A DNA stretch of 64,000 nt from Cristatella mucedo (lineage: Eukaryota; Bryozoa; Phylactolaemata; Cristatellidae). The stretch lies in the NCBI GenBank assembly GCA_009760855.2, contig WPIO01000064.1, positions 726,001 through 790,000 on the forward strand, read 5' to 3'. Below, piece after piece: positions 33,876 through 45,459 of the stretch. The notes below the pieces were generated by a model. That model was not told where the DNA came from. It did not search any database and was given only the letters and a program-made list of their open reading frames with translations. The translations under genes and the position numbers were made by a program. The stretch's first letter is position 1, and every line of letters begins with the position of its first letter.

Positions 33876-34084
33876 AGAACCTGCTTGTGCCCCGCATGAC
33901 TTGAAATTTTATTTTAACTGTATTGTACTTGAGTATTTCGTGCTCGGCTATGCTATGAGCATACCCGGTCCTCTTCGCAGCCGAATAAGTCGAGCTGAGC
34001 ATATGCCAGTTCATATCGCAGCCGAACGAGTCGGTTCCAACTCTGCAAACTGGTACCTCTGAGGTTATCATGAAGGTTTTTCAT

Positions 34085-34368
34085 TAATAAACAAGTCCAA
34101 CCACTGATTGTCACTAATTGAAGTCGTGTAATAGCCAAATCCAAATTGATATGGGCGTTTTTTTTTCGGACGTGATTTTGTAAAACTGCATGGTTTAATA
34201 TTTGTATTGATCCCGATGGCATGCGGATTTTTCTAGCCCGCACTGCTTTTAAATCAGTGTCGATACACTAAGAACGCGAAAGTAGGCTTTAGACGACTAA
34301 GTAGGTTTAAGACGGCTCTATACAGAGATCCATTTTCTATGTGGAGCACTGTTTTTGCTTACGGTAAT
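34085..34368. other. 3' flank of gene 2, nothing recognised
   Basis: AT-rich, and contains a second possible poly(A) signal (AATAAA at 34085). Confidence 0.35.
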
Positions 34369-34569
34369 GCTTGCACAAATGTGGCTCTTGGTACGTCCTT
34401 GTTTTGCATGCAAGACTGTTATTGCGTACATGTTGACTTATAAGTATACCAATTTTCTGTTAAGGGTAGATGGAAATAGATGCCATAATTTGTAGTGGTA
34501 ATCTGATAGAAGTGAAGGACTCCATCAGGCCTACCTGAACAGATTACTAAACCTTTGTATGCCGAAGGG
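34369..34569 (+). repeat. Dispersed repeat R1, copy 2
   Basis: Second copy of the 195-bp repeat seen at 11388-11581, in the same orientation and about 75-80% alike by eye. Confidence 0.7.
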
Positions 34570-34869
34570 TATTACACTTTCGTTGAAATGCATTAATATT
34601 ATTACTATTAACATATAGTCAGGGTAGGGACTCTTTGTGAACTGCAAATTAGCCCGAAAAATATTTTAAGACCAAATCAAAATACTCTGCTATCAATTTA
34701 TTTTGCCCACGCTAAAATTGTACTGAGTCTTACGAATTCTTGTGTTCAGTCTATTTGGTATACAGCCCGGCATGAATCCGTCATTGCGAGAAAATAAACC
34801 ATCAGGTAAAATGAGAACACCTAAACCTTACACGATTTGGTATAACTATATAGTCTATCCCTGAATAAT

Positions 34870-35093
34870 ATTAATGTTAATAATGCACTTGATAAAGCGC
34901 CCTCAGAGAACTCAACATCTCATTAGGCGCATTACATTTGTTTCGAAGGGAAATGCAATTGAATGGTGAGTAATATCATGCCTGATAAACAAACAAAATG
35001 AATAATATGGTTAGGGGTGACATGCACAGGGTCAGCATGCAAATGTGGTTAGTGGCAGCATGCACAGTGTCAGCACGCATAAGCACATCAATA
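34870..35093 (-). mobile_element. LINE-A 3' end copy
   Basis: It has the GCACTTGATAAAGCGCC hairpin followed by the 3' UTR to GCACGCATAAGCACATCAA, then stops. It is a 5'-truncated copy of about 220 bp. Confidence 0.9.
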
Positions 35094-35459
35094 AAAACTA
35101 CTCTATTTTCTATGAATTCCTATCACATTGATCCGTATATTTTAGAAACATTTTTTATTTATATAATAATTAAATCCTATCTAGCGTTTGTGCAACTAAC
35201 ACAACCACATGGAAACCCTCTATTATTGCAGTAACAACTATATTTCTGTCTATTTCGACTAATTTGTTTAACCTTTTTACTATCATTCATCAAAAAATCT
35301 TTTTGGTCTGTAAGTTACACATGATTTTAATCTAATTTTAGTTCATCCCTATGCTTCCTTAAAGAAGAATTTTAAAATAACCTACTTCCATAAGAACTAA
35401 GCCTTTAAAGAAGCACAAATATTCAGATATTCCAGTAGGTGTCATCGATTCGATTGTAT

Positions 35460-35557
35460 GACATTCCCCACTAGACGTTTCCCCGGAGATTTCCCCCTGG
35501 TGAACCGTGGGACATTTCCCCACCGGACTTTCTTCCGGGGTAGGACATTACCTCCTT
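35460..35557 (+). repeat. Left G-rich inverted repeat
   Basis: CATTCCCCACTAGACGTTTC, CCACCGGACTTTC and GGTAGGACATTACC are the reverse complement of blocks at 36797-36885. Confidence 0.75.
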
Positions 35558-35569
35558 ATGTTGATGAAT

Positions 35570-36125
35570 GCAATAATAATAATTAATAATAATAATTCAC
35601 TTGATAAAGCGCCCTCAGAGAACTTAATCTCTCTCTCGGCGCTTTACATTTGCTGTAAAGTGAAATGCAATTGAATGTTAAGTAAAATCATGCTTGAAAA
35701 ACAAACAAAATGAATAGCATGGTTAGGGGTGGCATGCACAGGGTCAGCATGCAAATGTGGTTAGTGGCAGCATGCACAGTGTCAGCACGCATAAGCACAT
35801 CAAGGACGAATCACAGGGACCCACTAAATGCTGTCCTAAATAGGTGTGTTTTTAGGTTCCTTTTAAATGTGGTCAGGTCAGGGGATGTTCTGACGCAGGT
35901 CGGGAGGGAGTTCCAGGCTTTGGGAGCATATGAACTAAATGCACGGTCTCCAAAGGATTTAAGGTTTGTATGAGGTATTTGTAGACTGTTGGATTCCGAA
36001 AAGCGGGTGGTACGATGCCTGGTCTGATGGGGTAGTATATCTGACAGATAGGCTGGAGCCATATAATGAAGGGACCTAAAAGTGAGCGACAAAACCTTGA
36101 AGTCAATACAAAACCTTGAAGTCGT
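35570..36125 (-). mobile_element. LINE-A copy inside the inverted-repeat element
   Basis: The (AAT)n, tail hairpin, 3' UTR and C-terminal coding part (SFGDRAFSSYAPKAWNSL) are present. It stops at the CTTGAAGTC region where microsatellites begin. Confidence 0.9.
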
Positions 36126-36134
36126 ATAATTAAG

Positions 36135-36183
36135 CATACACATATATATATATATATGTATATATATGTATATATATAAGCAT

Positions 36184-36230
<47 letters not shown>

Positions 36231-36275
36231 CATACACACATATATGTGTGTGTGCGTGTGTGAGTGCGTGTGTGT
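36135..36275. repeat. AT/AC/GT microsatellite cluster
   Basis: Runs of (TA)n, (CA)n, (TA)n and (GT)n occur directly at the 5' end of the LINE-A copy. Confidence 0.95.
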
Positions 36276-36635
36276 GTGATCAAATAAAGTTCATGCTGTA
36301 TTAAAATTAAAATAAACTCAGTATAGCTAGGAGGATGGATGGATTGGAAGGATGGTTTCTAATGGAGAGAGCGGCGGCGGCTGCAGTGGCGTCGGCGAGC
36401 CGTTTGGTCCCGCGGGAGTTCGGACCCACTCGACGCCGCTAGGCACGTGCTCGTACCCGTCAAAGTGGGCGCGCGCTACGGCATACCGCACGTTCCTGCA
36501 AATGGGCGCTAAGCCTCAGAGATCTACTGAGTATATTTCGATCTCAAGAGATCTTGTTACGCCCTAATATACATTTATTAAAGCACTGAATACGAGCATG
36601 GGTGGATTTAGGCGGCGGAGGCGCAGCCCGCCGTT

Positions 36636-36795
36636 AACCCTAAATCCTAAACCCTAAACCTTAAAACCCTATACACTAAATCCTAAACTCAAAAAACCAT
36701 AAGCCCTAAACCCTAAAAACCCTCAACCGTAAAAACCTAAACCACAAGCCATTAAACCCTAAGCACCCAACAATAAAACCCTAAACCATAAACCA
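36636..36795. repeat. Degenerate CCCTAAA (telomere-like) repeats
   Basis: About 20 imperfect copies of CCCTAAA and variants (CCTAAA, CCATAAAC) run to the edge of the right inverted repeat. The unit is the Arabidopsis-type heptamer, not the animal CCCTAA hexamer. Confidence 0.85.
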
Positions 36796-36796
36796 T

Positions 36797-36885
36797 GTAC
36801 GAGGGGAATGTCCTACCCAAGGTGGGGAAATGTGCGGGGAGGGGGGGAGAAACGTCTAGGGGGAAATGTCCGTACCCCATTGATT
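36797..36885 (-). repeat. Right G-rich inverted repeat
   Basis: GAGGGGAATGTCCTACCC, GGTGGGGAAATGT and GAAACGTCTAGGGGG pair with 35460-35557. Confidence 0.75.
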
Positions 36886-37828
36886 CCGCGGTTAACGCAG
36901 CTACTTGTTATATATACTACATACACAGATGAAGAAAAATTTATAACTTTCTTGTTGGAGGATATAATTAAAAAAATATTTATATTCTCTATATAAGATG
37001 TCAGATTTCAGAAAAAATATACTAACCACAGATTTGATGAAGCAGTTGCATTTAATTTTTAAGTAAGAACACGCCTAAGTAATTTGGTTAGGTTAAAGTC
37101 TACCATGACAAATTATAAATTTAATTATAGCTCTTTGATTTAATATATCTATTTCATATATACCTAATGTTCCATATCTAGCTCGTGTAGTATCAATATT
37201 TGCAACCTCATCCGCAATGTCCAATATCTATCGATATATAATATCTAATATTTATCTAATATCTCTTAAGATATATTGATGGGGTTCTTTAGCAATTAAA
37301 AAAGGAACAAGAACAACTCTTGATATAAATTATAATTTTATTTTAGATTAACAGATGCATTATCAGATGAAATTATTAAAAGAGAAGAATTTAGCAATAT
37401 AATGAGATTCTTTTGAAATTGGGTACAAAAACTGGTCCTGTTCAATCACTTGCAGCTCTTCCATAACAAAACATCTCTTTCGCATTAGTAACCCTACATC
37501 TTACTGGTTTGTCTTTCACTACAATTCTGCTAACTATAATATATTTTCCCTCTAGCTCTATATTGTATCAGTGGCCATTCTTTTTTCCTCTTCTCCTTCA
37601 CGTGGTTGTAGTAAGCATCTTACATTGGCATCAAGTTCTAGTTGGCTCTCATGTTTTCTTACTTTTATGTGATATTTTTATTTTAACTTCTTTCGTTTTG
37701 TAGCTTTACCATATCCTGCTCCTATTAATTTAGTAACATTATTATTCAAGTAATCCAATACTTTCGGTAAATTTTCTATTGATTATTTGTATTCACTGGT
37801 ATTCTACTCAAGGTTCTTTCGCTAACTT
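36886..37828. other. AT-rich stretch, start of the low-GC block
   Basis: Very AT-rich, with no recognised coding domain. The 64-aa hydrophobic frame at 37509-37703 looks like translated T-rich DNA. Confidence 0.4.
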
Positions 37829-38322
37829 GTAGGTCTCTTCATTCTTTGGCTCCAGGCCTACCTATTAGATCTACCCCCACCAGGCTAATGATCGCTTTAA
37901 GTGCTGTTCGGAGTTTTTATCTTTTACTTATATTTCGTCCGAGCCTCGTGTCCTTTGGAGACCGCACTTAGCTCGCACTCTCCCAAAGCCCCAGAACTAA
38001 TTTCCGACAAGCGTCACGACATCTCCCGACTTGTCGACATTTAAAAAGAAACTAAAAGCGCATCTATTGAACACAGCTTTTAGCTGGTCTATGTGATTTG
38101 TTCTTTACGTGCTTATGTGTGCTGACACTGTGAATGCTGCCACTAATCATATGTGCATGCTGACCCGGTGTATGTCACCCCTAACCATGTTATGCTTGCC
38201 GTCATTGAGCATGCTGGCACTAAGCAATTGATCATACTTCCTTTACAGCAACTGCGAAGTGCCTGGAAAGAGATTTATCTCTCCGTGGAAGCTATATTAA
38301 ACGTATTATTATTATCCCCTCT
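37829..38322 (+). mobile_element. LINE-A copy (older subfamily), 3' part
   Basis: It has AGGTCTCTTCATTCTTTGGC, CCTTTGGAGACCGCACTTAG and ACATTTAAAAAGAAACTAAA. It then has the 3' UTR (GCATGCTGACCCGGTGTATG) and a decayed hairpin/ATT tail at 38256-38322. It lies head-on against the integrase relic. Confidence 0.85.
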
Positions 38323-38339
38323 ACTCAAACTCTCCAATT

Positions 38340-38800
38340 ATTTTCATACTAAGCAATTGCAACTCTTTCTGCTATAGTTCTATTCATTCTCTCAACTATT
38401 GCAACATTCTTTTTACTATTAGCTTCTTTTACACGTGTTCAATGTCTTTACACTTTTTCTCGAATTTTCTTTTAAATTCTGAACCGAGATCTACTGTTAT
38501 CTTATTTGGCCATTCCATGGAAACTTTCGAAAAAAACATCAGTTATTGCTTTAGCTAATTTTTTTTAGTGATTTGCTTTATAATGCTCTGGGGCCTTAAT
38601 ATCCACTAGCACAACTACTAAAGCTTAATTTGTATTTATAGCCATTATCAGTTGGAATATATATGTATATATAAATAAATATATATATATATACATATAT
38701 ATTATGTCAGCCTGATGACCTTCATTAGGTACTACATCAAAGAAACCATTAACAACTTCCCTTGGTGTAGACTTGAATACTTGCCTTACGTCAGACCCTG
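38340..38800 (-). pseudogene. Polinton/adintovirus-type integrase relic (DDE core)
   Basis: On the minus strand, separate frames give the three catalytic motifs of a retrovirus-like integrase in the right order and at plausible spacing: the first Asp in EGHQADI (38704-38723), the second Asp in ITVDLGSEF (about 38474-38500) and the Glu in AIVERMNRTIAERV (about 38365-38406). A NGYKY segment and CASGY lie between the first two, as in integrases of Polintons and related elements. Frames are broken by several stops and shifts. This is a dead remnant; no restored product is given. Retroviral or Ginger-type origin is the alternative. Confidence 0.6.
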
Positions 38801-40429
38801 GATCATACTATACGTCTTTTTTTTCTCATTTAAAGTTAAAAATGACATTTTATAGTAATGTAAGTATTTTGATTCAAACGTAAGAACTATGACTATTGAA
38901 GATAAATACAAACTTGATGACCATTATGTGAAAAAATTATTCGTCAGGCTAAATTACCATTTGAAGTCAGACGTGATATTTGCGATCTTGATTGTAAAGA
39001 AACCAAGTTTGATAGTAATATACTTCCCTATAATTCAGTAGTAATATTTTTTCTGACTGCCACTATTCTCAAATTAAATTTACTAAATCTATACCCAGTA
39101 AACAGTACTCTCTAGCAAAGACACACAAAAAGACGTTCAATGTTTTGCTAGCACAATTACTTAGAACACGAAGCAGTTCTTATGATAGATAATTTTTTTG
39201 CATATATAAAAGGTAGAACAGTAGTATTTTAGATGAAGGAACTTATATTTCAATTATATTACTTAATCATCATATAACTTTGATGTTGGTTTAATTTGCA
39301 ATTTTCAAGATTACCCATGAACTAATAGTCAGTTGGTATATATGCCTATAGAATGCAGAGTACTTACAGTCTGTTCCAGTACTAGCAGTATTGATAGCTC
39401 GAGTGTCTCAAGCTGGTATAAAAGTATCACTAGTTTGTCTTAGCAAAGCACAATTAAATGCAAATATTACCATCTTTCCTAATATCCAGGATTAATATTG
39501 AAGGAGACTCTTTATTAATCCATGTGTTAGAAGTATACGAATTTACTATCGATTTCATTGATTTAGGATTAACAGATAATGCTAGTACAGCTGCTGCTTT
39601 TTCAATGATTTATCTACGTAGTATTTTTATAAATATATGAATTAGTAACTGGATCAGCTGCATTTGTTGTTGAATTTACATTCATATTAAGATTACAACT
39701 AAATCTTCAGAAGTTGCTTAACATCTCAAACTCAAAACAAAGTACCTTTCTTTTTCTACTACAAATAACAATAGTGATTTACTGATAGGTAGGTCTATTT
39801 TGTGGTCTATAGGTATTCTAACATTTCCAGTAGCAATAAAGTTATCAGATATTAACTTAACAACTTAATGCATGTAAAATATATCACATTCAGTTAAATA
39901 ACCTTGACTTAATTTTACTACATGTAGCCCTAGCAAAAATTGTGCGTGATTCTATGGTAAAAAGAAGCCACCTTTAATAATTTCTCCTCATAGTCACGTT
40001 ATCTATATTATTTTAGTTTTATCAATTATTCAATTTAGAGAATAACTATAGCAGTTGTCTCAAGTAGAAAAATCTTCAGAGCATTCTCGATTTGTTTGGA
40101 ATTTCACTTATAAACATTTTTCAACTACTGGCTCAAATACTTTTAAAAATACTATTAGTGCATGCCTAACTTCCCTTCTGTTTGATATGTATTTTATATT
40201 TTTCTTTGTGCCATTTTTGACATGTAAATCAGTGTGATCACCAAATATCGCATCACTTCCTAATACTTTATAAATCTCTGATCCACAAATAATTAGTCAT
40301 TAATTTTCCCCACTCACCTGAATTTGGAACAAATTCAGTTTCTTCAAAGTATTCTCTTATTAAAAATCAGTTAAATTACTCAGTATTAATGTTATAATAC
40401 ACCCTGATGATACCCTTCGTGCATGAAAA
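38801..40429. other. AT-rich block with short broken frames, identity unknown
   Basis: Some + strand frames look protein-like (for example 39365-39490 and 39500-39600) but are interrupted and not recognised. It lies between the integrase relic and the capsid-like relic, so it probably belongs to the same decayed element. Confidence 0.35.
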
Positions 40430-40828
40430 TTGGAAATCGACCATTTGAGTTGAGCTTGGCAGTGTTCTTGCAAATCGTTAGGTAGTGAACCATGATCATA
40501 ATTTTCTTTGCTCGTGCATCTGCTTGCGACATTAGCTCAGTAAATTCGATACTGACATCAAGTCTTGTAGTGCTCGTAAATGGTTGATCATGAAGATCAC
40601 TGATGATCTATAACATGGATTGGTTGTAGAGTTAACAATTTTGGATGTGTAACACCTACTGGCTCAATATGTTCATTGATGTCCTAGTAATTGCTTTCTA
40701 AATTATGTGAAATCGAGATTTGATTCGTTGAGCACTTTTCATCTTTTGTATAGCTACTTCTAACACCACTTAAATATTTCTAGATCCTTTTGCAAGTACA
40801 ATTACATTCTTAATATCGAAATAAGCTG

Positions 40829-41125
40829 TGATGGTGCACTTGGTAAGACGGTTGCTTTTCAACCTCAGTTCCGAGGGCTCAAATCGTTTGGTATGCGATC
40901 CTTTATCACCGCTGCAAGTGGTTGTGATAGCCATAAAGGCTCCGATGTCGCTATATAAAAGCATAATTCATTCATATAGCGCCGCAAGAGACCTTAAGCT
41001 TTATTCAGGCGCTTCGCACATGCCTCGGGGCTCGAACCCACGACCTCAGCCAGACTGTGGTCGGGGCGAGCATCATAACCGCTAGACCAAACTATACAAC
41101 AGAGGCTGTCAAATCAGCTAGTATA
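40829..41125 (+). mobile_element. SINE-2 copy split by SINE-1
   Basis: It starts GTGATGGTGCACTTGGTAAG and reads through the B-box region (GGCTCAAATCG, mutated) to GATGTCGCTATATAAAA. It resumes after the SINE-1 with CAACAGAGGCTGTCAAATCAG. A second AATCAGCTAGTATAAAT follows at 41130. Confidence 0.8.
40959..41091 (-). mobile_element. SINE-1 nested in SINE-2
   Basis: It runs from ATAATTCATTCATATAGCGC to AACCGCTAGACCAAA. It is flanked by CTATATAA (40951) and CTATACAA (41092), an imperfect target duplication at the position where intact SINE-2 reads GTCGCTATACAAAAAG. Confidence 0.85.
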
Positions 41126-42325
41126 AATAAATATTGTCAAATCAGCTAGTATAAATTATACTAAATGGGTTTCCAGTATAGGAACCATATTTCGCAAACC
41201 CATGTGCAGCTACCATCAACAATATAACTTTATCAATAGCGTTCTGTACTTTAACCCTTGAGTAGTATTGCTTAGTGATGTTTTCACAGCGTTTAATACT
41301 ATAATTATTTGATTGTCTTTCCAAGCTCACCGGAAATTTCTGCGAGACTTCTTCCAATACGTAGCACAAGAGCACTGCATGGAACCATTAATCTCATTGT
41401 TGACATATTTATTTCTAACCAATCCAAACGCACTGCCCATTAGCTAAATCATTTTAACGGCACCACAAGTAACAACAGCAAACTTTCTACTTTCAATTTC
41501 GTTAAGCTGATCAGCAGCACCACCACTTGTCCCAGTCATTATAGCATGGTAATACAATTTTCCATCGTTTTTAAAATCAATTGGAACTAGAATTTTGTAT
41601 AAAATTCCATTCACATCTGCACATAGTCATGACAGCCTTGCTAGCGGCAATGAGGTGCTAAACGTTCTGTTGGTGTCAGTAAAGTGATGTATAAGCCCTC
41701 GTCTGTACATGAAACAAATTTTAGATGCAGTTGCTCCATATTCAGAAGGAATAATGTAATTTGTAAGACCATTTGCCACATCATCTAACAACTTGCTACA
41801 TCTTTATTCCATCCATTGACTGGACCTCCTGTTCGATTGTAGTCATTCGGATAAGCAAGAAGGCCAATTAGTCTTCCTACTGTTCCGACTAGTTGAGCTA
41901 ATGTTATACTTTCTATTTCTTCAGAACCTAGTCTTAATTTCATTGCGTTAAACATCCAAGCACCACCATTGTTGATCAATCCAGCTAAGAGTTCCTATTA
42001 GGTGTCGCATGTTCTCTATTGGCAGCAGTCTGTACTTGCATTTGTCCTTCTAGAAGTAGAAATGAATCTCATAGCACATAACGTAAATTGCGTTCTGCTG
42101 ATCCCGGTAAAGTTATTAATTAATTAGCAATATTCTCCTTTTTGTTACAAGTAGTTCAACAAATTCTCAATGTTGATAGTTTCTCAATGGATATCTTGGT
42201 TGCGGAGGATCATTAATTTCCAAAATAGCATCAATTGAGGCACTTTCCATTTCTTCCTAAACAAACGAAGACTATTTTGTTTAAATATTCAATCATGCTC
42301 TAATTTCTTTCATCACTCTCCAATG

Positions 42326-43860
42326 ATAATAATAATAATGATATAATAATAATGATAATAATAATGCACTTGATAAAGCACCTCAGAGAACTCAACCTCT
42401 TTCTAGGCGCTTTACATTTGCTGCAAAGGGAAACGCGATTGAATCGTGTGTAATATCATGCATGATAAACAACATGAATAACATGGTTAGGGGTGACATG
42501 CACAGGGTCAGCATGCAAACGTGGTTAGTGGCAGCATGCACAGTGTCAGCACGCATATGCACATGAAGGACGAATCAAAGGGACCCACTAAAAGCTGTCC
42601 TAAATAGGTGTGTTTTTAAGTTCTTTTCAAATGCGGTCAAGTCAGGGGATGTTCTGACGCAAGTCGGTAGTGAGTTCCAGGCTTTGGGAGCATACGAACT
42701 AAATGCACGGTCTCCAAAGGATTTCAGGTTTGTACGAGGTATTGATAAACTGTTGGATTCCGAAAAGCGGATGGTACGATGCTTGGCCTGGTTGGGGAGT
42801 AGATCTGAGAGGTAGATTGGAGCCAAAGGACGAAAGGACCTTCAAGTGAGCGAAAAAACCTTGAAGTCGATCCGTTGCTTGACTGGTAGCCAGTGCAGGT
42901 CGGCGAGAAGTGGTGTGATGTGGCAACTGCGCCGCTCACGACAGACAAGCCTAGCTTCGGAGTTTTGCACTAGCTGTAATCGCCTGATCGCACATGCTGG
43001 TAGGCCAGCAAGCAGTGAGTTACAGAAGTCGAGACGGGATGTCACAAACGCATGGACCAACCTAGACGTAGTATCCTTATCTAAACAAGCCCGAATTTTA
43101 GCAATTTTATGTAGCTGAAAGTAGGTAGACTTGATTGTGGAGCTGATATGGTCGTCTAACGAGAGGTCACTTCGGAACATGACACACACATTTCGAGCTG
43201 ATTCAACGGGAGATTTGTTGGCAGAGCCAAGTTTGAGTGTCAGCCTTTCCAGTTTCTGAATCCCACTGGGTTTGCCCATAACTAGTAAGTTATTTTTATC
43301 ATCGTTTAATTTTAGGAAATTTGCTGCCATCCATGTGTGGATGTCATCAATACATGCAGCAAGTGAGTTGAGAGAATTCGAGGTGCTCGAAGGCTGGGAT
43401 GGATCAAAGCAAAAGTACAACTGAGTGTAATCCACATAGAAGTGAAAGCCTAGATTGTGCTTGGCAATCACGTCAGCAAAAGGGAGAGTATAAACCGTGA
43501 AAACAACCGGACCTAGCACGGAGCCCTGAGGTGGTACACCGCATTTCAGAGGTACCTCGGATGATGTTTGTCCATTCACATCAATACTCTGGAGTCTCCC
43601 ACTGAGATAGGACCTGGACTATTGCAGAGCAGTGCCAGTGATGCCCAGGTGATATGAGAGGCGCTCTAGAAGACTTTTGTGATCGATGGTATCAAAAGCT
43701 GCCGAAAGATCGAGCAAAACAATTAGTGACACAAATTAAGTTAAATTAAAATTAATGAATTATTAATTATTCATGGCAGCAGCAAATAAATGCAACATAG
43801 GAGCTGGACTGTGGGAATAGGGTCCAGAGGACTTGTTGTCTTCTTTGAATAGCCATTTGT
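42326..43860 (-). mobile_element. LINE-A copy with long RT region
   Basis: The minus strand reads from SKKTTSPLDPIPT (about 43800-43850), across an internal deletion of the finger region (43735-43795), to LLERLSYHLGITGTALQ, VPPQGSVLGPVVFTVYT and FHFYVDYTQLYFCF. The last is the catalytic YADD box changed to YVDY. It continues through the thumb to the hairpin and (AAT)n tail. One long frame of 245 codons survives (42842-43579), so it is moderately young but inactive. Confidence 0.92.
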
Positions 43861-45459
43861 TCTTCGTCTTAGAATATTAACCAGCATTTTTTTTATAACC
43901 CTACCATTTTATAACCCTACCATTTTAACGGCGTTTGTATCATTATCTTTTAATGCTTCAGCCAGAATAGTCTTCAGAGTCACTACCTATTTCAATAGTT
44001 TTAATTTAATTTAATTTTTAATTTTTATAAGTTTATTAAAAATAGCTTCTGTGATCTGTAAGTCCATTTCTTTTGATTTGCGGTGAGACTCTCGTGTTTT
44101 TTCGTTTTTATACGTCATTCATATTCTTAATCTTTCTTTTGCGGTTCATACTCTGCTTTATCATCTCGTTCTCTTTTGTTTGTCATATAATTCTGATACG
44201 TTTTGTCTCTTTTGGTTTGTAATTTAGGAAGCTTTCTTTGCGGGTGCATCTTAATTTCCTTGCTTTCTTATTCAATTGTTTTCGAAGCTGTATGCAATGT
44301 TAAAGTTTTATCAGGTGGTTGTGTTATGGCTTTGAGAGTTTTAATTACTTTCTTAGTTTGGCAGCAGCTAGTTTAGGTCTTACTTTTTAAAGTTGATCTA
44401 GATTAATATTACCTGAGCTATCAATTGATTTGTGACTGATTTTTGATCCACACGAGCTTCTGACATGTATTTAGCAGCTAACTCTGCTTCAAGGCTCTGT
44501 ATTTTTAATCATTCTCAAGTTCCGTTTTATCTTGTAGAACGTGAAGATTTTGAATTGTTCCCTCATAATATAATTATTCTTGTACACTATCACGGTAGGC
44601 TAATTTTTTGAAGTACATCTTTACGTTAAAGATCTACTTGCTAGTGTCTTTTTCATGAAAATTTATTTTGTTATTATCTGTTTCCCAGAAGAATATACAG
44701 TTCAAAAAGTGCTACTGATTCTGTCTTGATTAAGTTGATCACAAAGTATCGAAACCTGTTTGGCGTGGCAGAATTTACCCAACCTTTAAATATTTTTGCG
44801 TTCAATATCTCCAAGGTATCCATCTCTAATACAGTCAATATCAGTAGCATTCGGACACTCTTCATGAGGAATATACTGAAATCCCAAGTCCTAGTGGCCT
44901 ACGAAGAATGATAAAGCATTCTGAAGAATCTAGGAAAGCAAACAAAATAATGTTTTTGAAGCTAAGATAATGCTCTTGAGTATTGTCTCAATGGCGTAAA
45001 TTAGTAGGCGGAAGCGTCAATTCTGGAGTAATAACTCAAGGAAATAAACGTATATCGTTGGACGTAAATTATGTGGTTCAATGAAATGAGACGAGTTAAT
45101 AACTGACTTGGACATAGCTGTAAAGAAACTAAGTATTAAATAAGTTCCAGGAATACCATTAAAAGACTCTGATATATATGGAAAATAATATAATAATAAA
45201 AGCTTTAATAGTACATTTGCGTGAGATGAATAATCACAAATCGTTCCGAATTCAGCAGAGTGCTGGATAAGCAATGCCGGAAAATCTGATAAGGCAACCT
45301 GTCACTAGACTGCAGTACACAATAAATCTAATGGAGATGCATTAAATACTTTAAATCGCATGGAGCGCCTCCAACGCCAGAAATAATTTTGGAATAATCA
45401 TTTTGGAAGCACAATGGGAATAATACTAAACTATTTTGGTAAAACATTTTCTAAATTAC
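43861..45459 (-). other. AT-rich stretch with charged broken frames
   Basis: The minus strand around 44200-44900 has Lys/Arg-rich and Cys-containing frames (for example EECPNATDIDCIRDGYLGD near 44810-44865) that look like decayed coding sequence of unknown family. It probably belongs to the Polinton-like debris. Confidence 0.3.

Larger units (their letters stand above)
35460..36885. mobile_element. Element bounded by G-rich inverted repeats
   Basis: The ends (35460-35557 and 36797-36885) are inverted copies sharing GAGGNNAATGTCCTACCC, GGTGGGGAAATGT, GAAACGTCTAG and GGGGAATGTC in order. Between them lie a LINE-A insertion, AT/CA microsatellites, a GC-rich segment (36355-36560) and degenerate CCCTAAA repeats. 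No transposase is encoded, so it may be a non-autonomous DNA element or foldback. Confidence 0.55.
40430..42030 (-). pseudogene. Possible capsid-like relic of the same element
   Basis: Minus-strand frames at about 41785-41990, 41430-41780, 41142-41375 and 40440-40600 have a composition and order that recall a major capsid-type protein of Polinton/adintovirus-like elements: an N-terminal block with LKLRLG-like and YPNDY motifs, then an R-R-x-L block followed by PLxxL and a LYK segment, then a C-terminal block RLDVSIEF. Frames are broken by stops, frameshifts and a SINE pair at 40829-41125. Identification is by resemblance only, and no restored product is given. Confidence 0.35.

Noticed and set aside
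36143-36283. Long minus-strand frame of Tyr-Ile/Thr-His repeats
   Set aside because: Pure translation of AT/AC/GT microsatellites at the end of a LINE-A copy.
36636-36795. True chromosome end or telomere
   Set aside because: The array is short, degenerate, interstitial and has the wrong unit for an animal telomere.
37509-37703. 64-codon hydrophobic frame resembling a membrane protein
   Set aside because: T-rich DNA gives Phe/Leu/Ile by composition; no start context, splice signal or family.
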